Below, piece by piece: positions 18,848-28,203 of a stretch of DNA of 64,000 bases. Below the pieces are notes generated by a model. That model saw only the letters and a list, made by a program, of their open reading frames with translations, made no database searches and was not told where the DNA came from. Source of the stretch: Variovorax paradoxus (GTDB taxonomy: Bacteria; Pseudomonadota; Gammaproteobacteria; Burkholderiales; Burkholderiaceae_C); NCBI RefSeq assembly GCF_018614915.1, contig NZ_JAGGNU010000030.1, positions 31,196 to 95,195 on the forward strand, given 5' to 3'. Both the position numbers and the translations under genes were made by a program. Each line of letters opens with the position of its first letter. Within the stretch, counting starts at the first letter, position 1.

Positions 18848-20455
18848 TCATGCGTGATGCCCTCCACCCATGTGCGCCCCCAGCACATGCCTCTCTGCAG
18901 CAGCCGCAGAAGTCTCGAACACGATGCGCCCTTCGCTCATCACGACGATCCGGTCCGCCAGCTCCAGCAGTTCGTCGAGGTCTTCGCTGACGAGCAGCAC
19001 GCCGCCGCCCTTCTGCCGCACCTGCACGATGCGGCCGTGGATCTCGCGGACCGCCGCGAAGTCCAGCCCGAACACGGGATTGGCGGCGATCAGCACGTTG
19101 ATCTCGCCGGCCAGTTCGCGCGCCAGCACGGCACGCTGCACGTTGCCGCCCGAGAGGCTGCGAATGGGCGCGCCCTCGCCCTGCGTCTTGACGCCGTATT
19201 CGGCGATCCACTCGCGCGCGCGGCTGCGCCAGGCCGAAAAGTTCAGCACGCCGCCGCGCGCCAGCGGCGGCTGATCGAAGTCGCGCAGCGCCATGTTCTC
19301 CGCCACGCTGAGATCGCCGACACAGGCATTGCGCAAGGGCTCCTCGGGCAGGCTGCGCACCTTCAGGCGCCGGTTCTCCTCGCGCCGCGCGCCGTAGGGC
19401 TCGCCCATCACGGTGACGCGGCCGGCGAGCCGCGGCCGCTGGCCGACCAGCGCCTCGACCAGTTCGCGCTGGCCGTTGCCCGAGACGCCGGCCACGCCGA
19501 GGATCTCGCCGGCGCGCACGGCAAGGCTCAGGTCGTGCACGGCCAGCGTGCCGCGGTCGCCCTGCGCCTGCAGGCCCTCGACCCGCAGCGCGATGGGTGC
19601 ATCCGCCGCCGTCTCCTTCATCGCATGCAGCGCCCGGCCGACCGGCGCCGCGGTGTCGCTCTCGGGCGGCGGCGCCTCGCCTTCGCCCATCATGGCGGCA
19701 GCCAGCCGCGCGGGGTCGGTGCGGTCCACGCGGCAGTGGTGCACGGCCTTGCCGCGCCGCAGCACCGTCACGCTGTCGGCGTAGGCCATCACCTCGCGGA
19801 ACTTGTGCGTGATGATGAGCACCGTGCACCGGCCGCTTTGCGCGAAGGCGCGCACATGGCCCAGCACCTCGTCGGCTTCCTGCGGCGTCAGCACCGAAGT
19901 CGGCTCGTCGAGGATCAAGAGGCGCGGCTTCAGGTAGAGCTGCTTCAGCAGCTCCAGCTTCTGCTTCTCGCCGGCCGCGAGTTCCGAAGGACGGCGGTCG
20001 AGGTCGAGGCTGAAGGGCGTGGTGGCCAGGAAGTCGTGCAGCTCGGCGCGCTTGCGCTTCCAGTCGATCAGTGCCGGCGTCTTGCCACCGGCGAGCAAGA
20101 GGTTCTCGGCCACCGTCATGCCGGGCGCCAGCGTGAAGTGCTGGTAGACCATGCCGATGCCGAGCGCACGCGCCACCACCGGGTTGGCGATGTCCTGCTC
20201 GCGCCCATCGATCAGGATGCTGCCCTCTTCCGCGCGCTGGAAGCCGGCCACGCACTTGACCAGCGTGCTCTTGCCGGCGCCGTTCTCGCCCAACAGCGCG
20301 TGCACCGTGCCGGGCTCGACCCGCATCGTGACGCTGTCCATCGCGGTGAAGGAGCCGAAGCGCTTGGTCAGCTGGTAGGTGTCGAGCGCGAGCGCGCCGG
20401 TCGCGGCCGGCAGCGCGCCGATGGGCTGGGAGGAGGCATCGGACATGTCCCGCAT
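18848..20455 (-). CDS. ABC transporter ATP-binding protein, BmpA/nucleoside-type, two ABC domains
   Basis: 535 residues. Domain 1 (about 25-260) has Walker A GENGAGKST, signature LAAGEKQK and Walker B LLILDEPT. Domain 2 (about 290-525) has the degenerate Walker A GVSGNGQREL and LSGGNVQR usual in sugar/nucleoside (RbsA/NupO-like) ATPases. Its second Walker B reads LIAANPVFGLD, also typical of this subfamily. ATG 20455 overlaps the biuH stop as TGATG; ATG 20446 is an alternative. It should energise the two permeases at 22171-24167 with the BmpA-type binding protein at 24190. Confidence 0.93.
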   Translation of the reverse strand: MRDMSDASSQPIGALPAATGALALDTYQLTKRFGSFTAMDSVTMRVEPGTVHALLGENGAGKSTLVKCVAGFQRAEEGSILIDGREQDIANPVVARALGIGMVYQHFTLAPGMTVAENLLLAGGKTPALIDWKRKRAELHDFLATTPFSLDLDRRPSELAAGEKQKLELLKQLYLKPRLLILDEPTSVLTPQEADEVLGHVRAFAQSGRCTVLIITHKFREVMAYADSVTVLRRGKAVHHCRVDRTDPARLAAAMMGEGEAPPPESDTAAPVGRALHAMKETAADAPIALRVEGLQAQGDRGTLAVHDLSLAVRAGEILGVAGVSGNGQRELVEALVGQRPRLAGRVTVMGEPYGARREENRRLKVRSLPEEPLRNACVGDLSVAENMALRDFDQPPLARGGVLNFSAWRSRAREWIAEYGVKTQGEGAPIRSLSGGNVQRAVLARELAGEINVLIAANPVFGLDFAAVREIHGRIVQVRQKGGGVLLVSEDLDELLELADRIVVMSEGRIVFETSAAAAERHVLGAHMGGGHHA

Positions 20456-21153
20456 CACATCGAATCCAGCGCAGCGCGCAGCGCGCTCGAAGGCGCATGC
20501 GCGCCGAACACGCCGCCCTGCATGGTGATCATCTTCAGCGCCGCGAGGTGGTTGCCGTGGTCGGTCGCGGCCGTGCAATCCGACAGCAGCAGGCATTCGA
20601 AGCCGCGGTCGTTGGCATCGCGCATCGTCGTGTGCACGCACACGTCGGTCGTGATGCCGGCCAGGATCAGGTTCTCGATGCCGCGCGTGCGCAGCACCAG
20701 CTCGAGGTCGGTGGCATAGAAGGAGCCCTTGCCGGGCTTGTCGATCACCACCTCGCCTTCGATCGGCGCGAGCGCGGGAATGATCTCCCAGCCCGGCTCG
20801 CCGCGCACCAGGATGCGGCCGCAGGGGCCGTCGTCGCCGATGCCCACGCCGCCGGCGCCGATCTGGCGCGAGCGCCAGCGCTTGTTGGCCGGCAGGTCGG
20901 CCAGGTCGGGCCGATGGCCTTCGCGCGTGTGGATGATGTGGAAGCCGAGCGCACGCATCCGCGCCAGCGTGCGCGCAATCGGCTCGATCGGCGCCTGCAC
21001 CAGCGAGAGGTCGTAGCCCATCACGTCGACGTAGCCGCCCTTGCCGCAGAAGTCGATCTGCATGTCGATCACGATCAGGGCGGTGTTGTCGGGCCTGAGC
21101 GCGCCGTTGTAAGGCCAGCGATAGGGCTCGGCAGCGACGAAGCGTTCGTTCAT
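20455..21153 (-). CDS. biuH: Biuret amidohydrolase
   Basis: 232 residues of the isochorismatase-like hydrolase family. Recognised by close similarity to the characterised Rhizobium BiuH, including [21 protein letters not shown] start, [34 protein letters not shown] and DKPGKGSF. Catalytic Asp34, the lysine-bearing segment 138-145 and nucleophile Cys172 are in place. It converts biuret to allophanate plus ammonia in the cytoplasm. Allophanate is then the substrate of the AtzF-type hydrolase that opens this array. Its start overlaps the amiF stop (ATGA) and its stop overlaps the ATPase start (TGATG). Confidence 0.93.
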   Translation of the reverse strand: MNERFVAAEPYRWPYNGALRPDNTALIVIDMQIDFCGKGGYVDVMGYDLSLVQAPIEPIARTLARMRALGFHIIHTREGHRPDLADLPANKRWRSRQIGAGGVGIGDDGPCGRILVRGEPGWEIIPALAPIEGEVVIDKPGKGSFYATDLELVLRTRGIENLILAGITTDVCVHTTMRDANDRGFECLLLSDCTAATDHGNHLAALKMITMQGGVFGAHAPSSALRAALDSM

Positions 21154-22154
21154 GCGGCCTCCGGTCCCTGGTAGCTGCGCTCCGGCGGCGCGAAGCCGAA
21201 GCCGCTGCCGTCCTTCACCTTCACCGCATCGCTCCACGGCAGCTTGTAGCGGCCGGCCGCCATGTCCTGCATGTAGGTGTAGGGGCAGTCCTGCGCGCCG
21301 CCCTTCACCGCCACGTAGCCGCGGTGGTAGAGCTGGTAGATGTTGTTCTCCACGCCCCAGCCGGTGCGCGCCTCGCGCACCAGGTCGGGCCGCAGCTCGG
21401 CGGTGACGATCTCGTCGGCACGGCCGCCGCCCTCCGCCAGCACGGTGCCGTCGAAGTTGCAGAACATGCCTTCGCCCATCGAGTCGAAGCTGCCGTCGCT
21501 GCCGCACATGCAGACGCTCGCGGTGTAAGCCAGATTGCAGAAGGCATTGGCCTGGTTGGTGATGCGCCAGGCGTGGCGGATCGGCGCCGTGTAGCCGGCC
21601 GTGCGGATGATGATCTCGGCGCCCTTGTATGCGGCCTCGCGTGCCATCTCGGGCAGCATGCCGTCGTGGCAGATGATCAAGGCCAGCTTGCTGCCGTTGG
21701 GCCCATCGCACACCGGCACGCCGACGTTGCCCGGCTCCCAGGGCTCGACCGGCACCCAGGGATGCATCTTGCGGTAGTAGAGCGCGGTGGCACCCTGGTC
21801 GTCGATGACCAGGCCGCTGTTGTACGGATTGCCATCCGGGTTGGCTTCCATGATCGAGAAGCAGCCCCAGATGCGGTTGTCGATGCAGGCCTGCTTGAAG
21901 GCCGCGACCTCGGGCCCGTCGAGCGAGCACATGATCTCGGGCGCGGTGTCCATCGAGAGGCCGTGCAGCGAATACTCCGGAAACACGACCAGGTCCATCG
22001 TCCCCTGGTTGCGCCGTGCCTTGGCCACCAGCTCGCAGATGCGCCACGTCTGCGCCGCGAGGTCGGCGGGGGTCTTGACGACCGGCAGCTGCAGCTGCAC
22101 CAGCCCGACGACCACGCCGTGCGCCGACTTGTTGAGACCACCCAGACCGCTCAT
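21150..22154 (-). CDS. amiF: Formamidase, nitrilase superfamily
   Basis: 334 residues, the same length as Helicobacter AmiF, with matching landmarks: [42 protein letters not shown], and AAGRYKLPW...VKDGS at the end. The Glu60-Lys129-Cys162 triad is present. AmiF hydrolyses formamide to formate and ammonia. In this array its role is not explained by the biuret pathway: either formamide or a similar short amide arises from a substrate brought in by the importers, or the specificity has shifted. It is coupled to biuH by an ATGA overlap. Confidence 0.92.
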   Translation of the reverse strand: MSGLGGLNKSAHGVVVGLVQLQLPVVKTPADLAAQTWRICELVAKARRNQGTMDLVVFPEYSLHGLSMDTAPEIMCSLDGPEVAAFKQACIDNRIWGCFSIMEANPDGNPYNSGLVIDDQGATALYYRKMHPWVPVEPWEPGNVGVPVCDGPNGSKLALIICHDGMLPEMAREAAYKGAEIIIRTAGYTAPIRHAWRITNQANAFCNLAYTASVCMCGSDGSFDSMGEGMFCNFDGTVLAEGGGRADEIVTAELRPDLVREARTGWGVENNIYQLYHRGYVAVKGGAQDCPYTYMQDMAAGRYKLPWSDAVKVKDGSGFGFAPPERSYQGPEAA

Positions 22155-22170
22155 CGCGTATCTCCTTTTT

Positions 22171-23091
22171 TCAGCGAGTCGATGAAAGCTCGCCCGGACT
22201 GCCGGCGGCCACGCTGCCCGGCCTGCAGGTCAGCACCAGGATCACGAGCGTGAGCACGTAAGGCACGGTGTTGAAGAGGTGGTAACCCCAGCCCACGCCG
22301 ATCGATTGCAGCGCCGGCCCGATCGCGCCGGCGCCGCCGAACAGCAGCGCCGCGCCGATGCAGCGCAGCGGACTCCAGCGCGCGAAGATGACCAGCGCCA
22401 CCGCGATCAGCCCCTGCCCGCTCGAGATGCCTTCGTTCCAGCTGCCCGGATAGAAGAGCGTGAGCGAGGCGCCGCCCAGGCCCGCGATGAAGCCGCCGGC
22501 CGTGGTGGCCGCGATGCGCAGCCCCGCCACCGAGTAGCCGAGCGCGCGCGTCGCCTGGGCCGAATCGCCCGCCATACGCACCAGGAGGCCGATGCGCGTG
22601 CGCGCAAACGCCCACCAGAGCACGAAGGCCAGCGCGATGCCGATCGGCACCAGCGCGTTGATCTGCAGCGCCGAGCGCACCACCGGGTTGTCGCTCCAGT
22701 CGCCGAGCGGAATGGCCGGCAGCTGCGGCGCCTGCGGCTGGATCAGCGGCTTGCCCAGGTAGAACGCGAGCCCGGTGCCCAGCAGCATCAGCGCGATGCC
22801 GGTCGCGACGTCGTTGACGCGCTCGAGCGAGCACAGGAGGCCATGCAGCAGTGCCAGCAGCGCGCCTGCCGCGGCGCCGATCAGCACGCCGAGCCAGGCC
22901 GAGCCGGTGAGCCAGGCGCCGCCGAAGGAAGCCATGGCCGAGAGCACGAGCACGCCTTCGAGACCGAGGTTGATGCGCCCCGACTTTTCGGTCAGGCATT
23001 CGCCGAGGCTCACGAAGAGAAAGGGCGCGCCGACGCGCAGGGCGCCGCCGACGATGCCGGCGACAAGTGCGATCCACTGGTCTGCGCTCAT
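22171..23091 (-). CDS. ABC transporter permease, BmpA-system (BPD_transp_2 family), second subunit
   Basis: 306 residues, about eight to ten membrane segments, of the branched-chain/ribose-type permease family. Landmarks are TEKSGRINLGLEGVLV near the N-terminus and SGQGLIAVALVIFARWSPLRC near residue 240, the usual EAA-like loop region. It pairs with the permease at 23088 (ATGA overlap) to form the membrane channel. With the 18848 ATPase and 24190 binding protein it makes a full nucleoside-type importer. Here the cargo may be a ureide or nucleobase-like compound. Confidence 0.93.
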   Translation of the reverse strand: MSADQWIALVAGIVGGALRVGAPFLFVSLGECLTEKSGRINLGLEGVLVLSAMASFGGAWLTGSAWLGVLIGAAAGALLALLHGLLCSLERVNDVATGIALMLLGTGLAFYLGKPLIQPQAPQLPAIPLGDWSDNPVVRSALQINALVPIGIALAFVLWWAFARTRIGLLVRMAGDSAQATRALGYSVAGLRIAATTAGGFIAGLGGASLTLFYPGSWNEGISSGQGLIAVALVIFARWSPLRCIGAALLFGGAGAIGPALQSIGVGWGYHLFNTVPYVLTLVILVLTCRPGSVAAGSPGELSSTR

Positions 23092-24167
23092 ACCGGCTCC
23101 TTGCGCATCTGCGGCGCTGCGGCCTGCGGCATCCGGTTCTTGAGCAAGCTGTTCCAGTCGACCATGCGCAGCCCCTCGCTCGCGAGGATCAGCACGAAGG
23201 CGATGCCCTGCAGCACCAGCACCGACGCATCGGGCAGGCCGAGCCGCCGCTGCAACAGGCTGCCGGCCGCGCCGAAGCCGCCGAACAGGATCGCCACCGG
23301 GATCACGGCCACCGGGTTGTGGCGCGCAATGAAGGACACCAGGATGCCGGCATAGCCGTAGCCCGCGATCAGCGAGGCGTTGGCATTGGTGTGCACCGCC
23401 GCGACTTCGACCGCGCCGGCCACGCCGGCACAGGCGCCGCCGATGCCGCAGGCGGCCAGGATCAGCCGGTTGGCCGGCAGGCCCACCAGTTGCGCGGTGC
23501 GCGGATTACCGCCCACCACGCGCACCGAGAAGCCCGAGGCCGTGGCCCGCAGCCACAGGCCCGAGGCCAGGCAGGCCACGATGCCGATCGCCAGCCCCCA
23601 GTGCACGTCCGAGCCGCCGATGCCGCCGATGGCGAGCCCCTCCGCGAGCGAGCGCGTGGCCGGCTTGTTGAGGCTGGCCGGATCGCGCAGCGCGCCTTCG
23701 ACCAGGTGCTTGAAGAGCCCGATCGCGACATAGGCCAAAAGCAGGCTGCTGATGGTTTCGTTGATGCCGCGGTACTGGCGCAGCCAACCGGCCAGCATGA
23801 TCCACAGCGCGCCGGCCACGGCGCCCGCGATGCACAGCGTGACGGTGCCCGCCATGTTGGCCGGCAGCGGCAGCACGTAAGGCAGCGCGGCACAGGCCAG
23901 GCCGCCCAGCACCACCGCGCCCTCGCCGCCGATGATGACGAGTCCTGCGCGCGCCGGGATCGCGACGCACAGCGCGGTGAGCATCAGCGGCGCGGCGCGC
24001 TGCAGCGTGTTCTGCCACGAGAACCAGTCGCCGAAGGCGCCCTTGAAGAGGATGACCCAGACCTCCAGCGGGCTGACGCCGGCGAACCAGACGAAGACGC
24101 CGAACAAGAGCAGCGCCGCCGCGATGGCGAACACCGGGAGCGCGGCTTCCTTCAGTACCTTCGGCAT
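23088..24167 (-). CDS. ABC transporter permease, BmpA-system (BPD_transp_2 family), first subunit
   Basis: 359 residues with about nine membrane segments. It carries the family blocks PARAGLVIIGGEGAVVLG and YRGINETISSLLLAYVAIGL, both typical of nucleoside-type (NupP-like) permeases. It ends with a polar tail. It overlaps the next permease (ATGA) and follows the BmpA-type binding-protein gene by 22 nt. Confidence 0.93.
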   Translation of the reverse strand: MPKVLKEAALPVFAIAAALLLFGVFVWFAGVSPLEVWVILFKGAFGDWFSWQNTLQRAAPLMLTALCVAIPARAGLVIIGGEGAVVLGGLACAALPYVLPLPANMAGTVTLCIAGAVAGALWIMLAGWLRQYRGINETISSLLLAYVAIGLFKHLVEGALRDPASLNKPATRSLAEGLAIGGIGGSDVHWGLAIGIVACLASGLWLRATASGFSVRVVGGNPRTAQLVGLPANRLILAACGIGGACAGVAGAVEVAAVHTNANASLIAGYGYAGILVSFIARHNPVAVIPVAILFGGFGAAGSLLQRRLGLPDASVLVLQGIAFVLILASEGLRMVDWNSLLKNRMPQAAAPQMRKEPV

Positions 24168-24189
24168 GGTGGTCCGGCGCTCGGCGGGT

Positions 24190-25305
24190 TCAGGCGATCG
24201 AACCCATCACGCCTTCGACCAGGTAGTTCATCTTTTCCAGTTCGAGGTCGGTCTGCTTCAAGGCCTTGCCGGCCGGAATCACCACCGTGCCCTTGTTGTC
24301 CTTCAAGCCGCCCTGGAAGATGTCGAAGCTGCCCGCGAGCATCCTGGCCTTGATCTCGTCGGCGTTCTTCTTCGCCGCATCGTTCACCATCGGGCCGTAG
24401 GCCGACATCTTCACGTAACCCTCCTTCAGGCCGCCGCGCAGGAAGTTGGGATGCGGCTTGCCGCCCTGCGCCGCCTCGACCGCGGTCTTGTAGGCGGTGA
24501 GCCAGTTCCATTCGGCGCCGGTGAGGTAGGCGTTGGGCGCCAGCTTGGCCTGGCTCGCGTGGTAGCCGCAGACCATCTTGCCGCGCTTGGCCGCGGTCTC
24601 GACCACCACCTTCGGGCCGTCGACGTGCATGGTGAAGACGTCGCAGCCCTGGTCGGCCAGGCTGTTGGTCGCCTCGGCCTCCTTGACGGCCATCGACCAG
24701 TCGCCGGTGAAGATCACGCTGCAGGTGATGTTGGGCTTGACCGAGCGCGCGCCCATCGTGAAGGCGTTGATGTTGCGCAGCACCTGCGGGATCGGCTTGG
24801 CGGCGACGAAGGCGATCTTGCCGCTCTTGCTCATGTGGCCGGCGATCACGCCGTTCAGGTACTGGCACTCGTCGATGTAGCCGAAGAAGCTGCCGGCGTT
24901 CTTCGGGTGCTTGCCTTCGGACCAGAGACCGCCGCAGTGGGAGAAGCGCACGTCGGGGTTCTTCGGCGCCACGGCCAGGATGTGCGGATCGAAGTAGCCG
25001 AAGGAGGTGGGGAACAGCAGCTTGGCGCCGTCCTGCGCGATCATGCCGGTCATGGTCTTCTGCACGGCCGCGGTCTCGGGCACGTTCTCTTCCTCCACCA
25101 GCTTGATGCCGGGCATCTTCTTGAGCTCGGCCGCGGCCTGCGCATGCGCCTGGTTGTAGCCGTAGTCGTCGCGCGGGCCGACGTAGATCACGCCCACCGT
25201 CAGCGGCTTCTGTGCGCTGGCGAGCGCGCTCCATGTGCCCAGGGTGGTGGCGGAGGCGAGCGCCGCGAGGGACTTGATCGAATCGCGGCGGTTGAACTGG
25301 CTCAT
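24190..25305 (-). CDS. BmpA-family ABC transporter substrate-binding protein
   Basis: 371 residues. It has a twin-arginine-like signal (NRRDSIK, cleavage near ASAQ) followed by the BMP/Med domain: VGVIYVGPRDDYGYNQAH, FFGYIDECQYLNGVIAGHMSKSG and FTMHVDGP. Relatives bind purine nucleosides, but a branch found beside amidases is not characterised. The ATG at 25305 is preceded by CCAGGAG. It lies 41 nt downstream of the AtzH-like gene, and its context suggests uptake of a ureide, biuret-like or heterocyclic nitrogen source. Confidence 0.93.
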   Translation of the reverse strand: MSQFNRRDSIKSLAALASATTLGTWSALASAQKPLTVGVIYVGPRDDYGYNQAHAQAAAELKKMPGIKLVEEENVPETAAVQKTMTGMIAQDGAKLLFPTSFGYFDPHILAVAPKNPDVRFSHCGGLWSEGKHPKNAGSFFGYIDECQYLNGVIAGHMSKSGKIAFVAAKPIPQVLRNINAFTMGARSVKPNITCSVIFTGDWSMAVKEAEATNSLADQGCDVFTMHVDGPKVVVETAAKRGKMVCGYHASQAKLAPNAYLTGAEWNWLTAYKTAVEAAQGGKPHPNFLRGGLKEGYVKMSAYGPMVNDAAKKNADEIKARMLAGSFDIFQGGLKDNKGTVVIPAGKALKQTDLELEKMNYLVEGVMGSIA

Positions 25306-25346
25306 GGTGTGCTCCTGGAAGTGGCGTGGTGAGTGGAAAGAAGGGT

Positions 25347-25739
25347 TCAGGCAAGCAGGCTCACGTGCGCGGCCACCACGCGCCAGCCCTGGCCGGTGCG
25401 CATCCAGGTCTGGCTCTGGCGCCCGGTCTTCGCGCTGCCTTCGCGGCGGAACTCGATGTGGGCGGTGGCAAAGTCGCGGCCATAGGTGGTGATGGCGGTG
25501 CGCAGCACCTCGCGTGCCAGGCCTTGCGAAGGCCGGGCGGCACGAAAGGCCTGGATGGCCTCGTAGCCGTAGAGGTTCTCGGTCGCACCGTAGCGCAGCG
25601 TGTGCGGGCTGTTCCAGAACAGTTCGTCGAGCACCTCGACCTTGTTGTGGACCAGCGCGTCTTCGTAGCGCGCACAGGCCGCCGCCACTTCGGCCAGCAC
25701 CTCGGGAAGATTGATCTCGGGCGTCATGTCGTGATTCAT
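25347..25739 (-). CDS. AtzH/HpxZ-like protein (DUF3225, NTF2-like fold)
   Basis: 130 residues of the SnoaL/NTF2-like fold. Landmarks are [28 protein letters not shown] and [15 protein letters not shown]. This is the DUF3225 family of AtzH, shown in the cyanuric acid pathway to hydrolyse 1,3-dicarboxyurea, and of HpxZ from oxalurate use. The gene order atzG-atzE-atzH is the same as in those systems. ATG 25739 overlaps the atzE stop as ATGA; Met at 25727 is an alternative. Predicted cytoplasmic, giving allophanate. Confidence 0.85.
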   Translation of the reverse strand: MNHDMTPEINLPEVLAEVAAACARYEDALVHNKVEVLDELFWNSPHTLRYGATENLYGYEAIQAFRAARPSQGLAREVLRTAITTYGRDFATAHIEFRREGSAKTGRQSQTWMRTGQGWRVVAAHVSLLA

Positions 25740-27163
25740 TGCAGTTGCGCGACGGGCGCCTGTGCGACGCCGGCCGATTCGAGTGCCGCGGCCGCGCGCA
25801 GCACCAGGTCTTCGCGCCATGGCGCTGCGATGAGCTGCACGCCGATCGGCAGGCTCGCATGCGCGCCCCACACCGGCACGGCGCACACCGGCAGGCCGAT
25901 GCACGAGATGGGTTGGGTCAATACGCCCATGTTGGGCCGCAGCGGCAGGCGCCGACCATCGAGCTCGAAGGACTCGGCGCCGATGGGCGTGGCAGCGCAG
26001 GGCGTGGCGGCGGCAAGCAGGATGTCGAAACGCTCGAAGACCCGCGCCGCCTGCTCGGCATAGAGGCGCCGCACGCGCTGCGCACGCGCCACCCAGGCGG
26101 CCGGCAGCAGCGCGCCGGCCAGGAAACGGTCGCGCGACAGCGGCTCGAAGTCCCGAGCGCGCGTGCGCAGGTCGGCCAGGTGCAGCGCCGCGCCCTCCGA
26201 GTTGGTGATCAGGAAGGCGGCGGCGCGCCCGGCCTCGACCATCGGCAGTTCGACGGTGCGGCTCGCGCCCAGCGCCTGGGCCACCGCATCGACCGCGGCG
26301 AGCGCCTCGGGCAGCGCGCGCTCGCGGAAATAGCCGCCGAGCACGCCGATGCGCAAGCCCTGCACGCCGCGCGACAGCAGGGTCGTGACCGGCTCGCCGG
26401 GGCGCTGGGCGCAACCTGGATCGCGCGGCGCCAGCCGCTCGGGACCCTGCATCGCGTCGTAGGCGAGCGCGAGGTCGCGCGCCGAGCGCGCGAAGGGGCC
26501 GAGATGGTCGAGGCTCGAGACGAAGGGATAGCTGCCGGTGCGCGGCAGGCGACCGAAGGTGGGCTTGAGCCCGAACACGCCGTTGAGCGAGGCCGGCACG
26601 CGGATCGACCCGTTGGTGTCCGAACCCAGCGCGAGCGCCACCTGGCCCGCAGCGACGGCGGCGCCGGAGCCGCCCGACGAGCCGCCGGCGATGCGGTCGA
26701 GGTCGTGCGGGTTGTGGGTCGCGCCGACGTGGCTGTTCTCGGTCGTGAAGCCGTAGGCGTACTCGTCCATGTTGAGCGCGCCGACCAGCACCGCGCCGGC
26801 GCTTTCGAGGCGGCGCACCAGCGTCGCGTCGCCGCGCGCCGGTTCGCGCTCGCGCTCGATCTTCGAGCCGGCCAGCGTGGGAAGCCCGGCGATGTCGAAC
26901 AGGTTCTTGACCGCGAAGGGCACGCCCAGCAGCGGCAGCTCGCGCGTGCGCACGCCGTGCGTGGAGGCCAGCGAGGCGTCGACCTGCCCTGCGCGCCGCA
27001 GCGCGCGCTCGCGGACCACGTCCGTGAATGCGTTGACGCGGGGATCGGTGGCGGCGATGCGGTCCAGACTGGCCTGCACCAGCGCGACCGCGCTCACCGC
27101 ACCCGAGCGCACCGCCTGGGCCATCGCGGCGGCATCCTGCAGCAGCAAGGCGGCCGGCGTCAT
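25736..27163 (-). CDS. AtzE/HpxY-like amidase (1-carboxybiuret hydrolase subunit)
   Basis: 475 residues, amidase-signature family, with Lys86 (VPFAVKN), Ser162 (GGSSGGSG) and Ser186 (SDTNGSIR). The immediate partner gene upstream encodes an AtzG-like protein and the next gene an AtzH-like protein, which is the defining context of AtzE (1-carboxybiuret to 1,3-dicarboxyurea) and of HpxY. Start at 27163 overlaps the atzG-like stop (ATGA). The alternative is an oxalurate or other ureide amidase; the allophanate hydrolase and BiuH in the same array favour the biuret family of substrates. Confidence 0.88.
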   Translation of the reverse strand: MTPAALLLQDAAAMAQAVRSGAVSAVALVQASLDRIAATDPRVNAFTDVVRERALRRAGQVDASLASTHGVRTRELPLLGVPFAVKNLFDIAGLPTLAGSKIEREREPARGDATLVRRLESAGAVLVGALNMDEYAYGFTTENSHVGATHNPHDLDRIAGGSSGGSGAAVAAGQVALALGSDTNGSIRVPASLNGVFGLKPTFGRLPRTGSYPFVSSLDHLGPFARSARDLALAYDAMQGPERLAPRDPGCAQRPGEPVTTLLSRGVQGLRIGVLGGYFRERALPEALAAVDAVAQALGASRTVELPMVEAGRAAAFLITNSEGAALHLADLRTRARDFEPLSRDRFLAGALLPAAWVARAQRVRRLYAEQAARVFERFDILLAAATPCAATPIGAESFELDGRRLPLRPNMGVLTQPISCIGLPVCAVPVWGAHASLPIGVQLIAAPWREDLVLRAAAALESAGVAQAPVAQLQ

Positions 27164-27366
27164 CCCCTCGGCTCCTCTGGCGCGACCGGCGAGAAGTGGA
27201 GCGCCGGCTCGTCGCGTTCGTCGAGCGGCACCGCCTCCACCACGGCGGCGAACTCGGCCGCCAGCGCGAAGTAGCGCAACACGCCGGCGCGGTGGTCCGG
27301 CCTGAGCTTCAGATCGAGCGCAGCCGCGGCGGCGTCGACGTAAGCCTCGATCTGCCTGGGTGTCAT
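27160..27366 (-). CDS. AtzG/HpxX-like small subunit (DUF4089)
   Basis: 68 residues. The pattern [43 protein letters not shown] is typical of DUF4089. AtzG is a small GatC-like protein that binds and stabilises AtzE; together they form the carboxybiuret hydrolase. Start ATG 27366, three nt after the stop of the upstream ATPase gene; the stop overlaps atzE as ATGA. Genes this short are easily missed, but the conserved place before the amidase makes it convincing. Confidence 0.85.
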   Translation of the reverse strand: MTPRQIEAYVDAAAAALDLKLRPDHRAGVLRYFALAAEFAAVVEAVPLDERDEPALHFSPVAPEEPRG

Positions 27367-27369
27367 TTC

Positions 27370-28203
27370 CTATTTCCTCACTTCGCGCTGGAAGATCTCG
27401 AGGCTCAGCTTCTTGGTGCCGATGAAGCTCGGCGCGCTCAGCGTCTCCAGCATGCGCGGGCGCGCATCGGCGTAGTCGAGGATCTCGGCCACCCGCGTGG
27501 GCCGCTTGGTCAAGAGCAGCACCTGGTCGGCCAGGTACACCGCCTCTTCCAGGTCGTGCGAGACCAGCAGCATCGTGGTGCCGGTCTGCATGAAGACTTC
27601 CTGCAGCTTCTCGCGGATGAAGAGCGTCATCTCGAAATCGAGTGCGGAGAAGGGCTCGTCGAGGAAGAGCACCTCGGGCCTGGGCGCCAGCGCGCGCATG
27701 ATCGAGGCCGTCTGCTGCTGGCCGCCGGAGAGCTCGTACGGGTAGCGATGCAGGTCGAACTTGACGTCGAAGGAAGCCACCAGCTCCGCCATGCGCCGGT
27801 CGACCTCGGCCTTGGACCGGCCTTCGAGCTGCAGCGGGTAGGCGATGTTGTCGATGGTGCGCATCCACGGGAACATCGCCTCGCGGTAGTTCTGGAACAC
27901 GTAGCCGATCTTGGTGTCTTTCAGCGACTTGCCGTCGAACAGGATTTCGCCCGAATCGATCGGAATCAGCCCCGCGATCATGTTGATCAGGGTCGACTTG
28001 CCGCAGCCGTTGGGGCCGAAGACCGAGACGATCTTGTGCTTGGGAATGTCGAGGTCGAAGTTCTCGTACAGCGGCCAGCCAGCGAAGTATTTGCTGAGGC
28101 CGCGGATGGTGATGTGCGTGCCGGTGGGGCCGGGCGCGAAGGCGGGCTTCGGCACGTCGGCATACACCGGGCCGTTCACGACGGTGTCGGTGGCGGCTCT
28201 CAT
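27370..28203 (-). CDS. ABC transporter ATP-binding protein, nitrate/sulfonate/taurine (SsuB/TauB) type
   Basis: 277 residues. Walker A FGPNGCGKST (about 64-73), Q-loop VFQNYREAMFPW, signature LSGGQQQ, Walker B VLFLDEPFSALD and the H-loop SHDLEEAVY are all present. The N-terminus carries about 25 extra residues before the ABC domain. Its start overlaps the permease stop as ATGA. With 28200 and 29048 it forms an importer of the SsuABC/TauABC family, which elsewhere carries nitrate, sulfonates, thiamine precursors or nucleobase-like compounds. Confidence 0.94.
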   Translation of the reverse strand: MRAATDTVVNGPVYADVPKPAFAPGPTGTHITIRGLSKYFAGWPLYENFDLDIPKHKIVSVFGPNGCGKSTLINMIAGLIPIDSGEILFDGKSLKDTKIGYVFQNYREAMFPWMRTIDNIAYPLQLEGRSKAEVDRRMAELVASFDVKFDLHRYPYELSGGQQQTASIMRALAPRPEVLFLDEPFSALDFEMTLFIREKLQEVFMQTGTTMLLVSHDLEEAVYLADQVLLLTKRPTRVAEILDYADARPRMLETLSAPSFIGTKKLSLEIFQREVRK

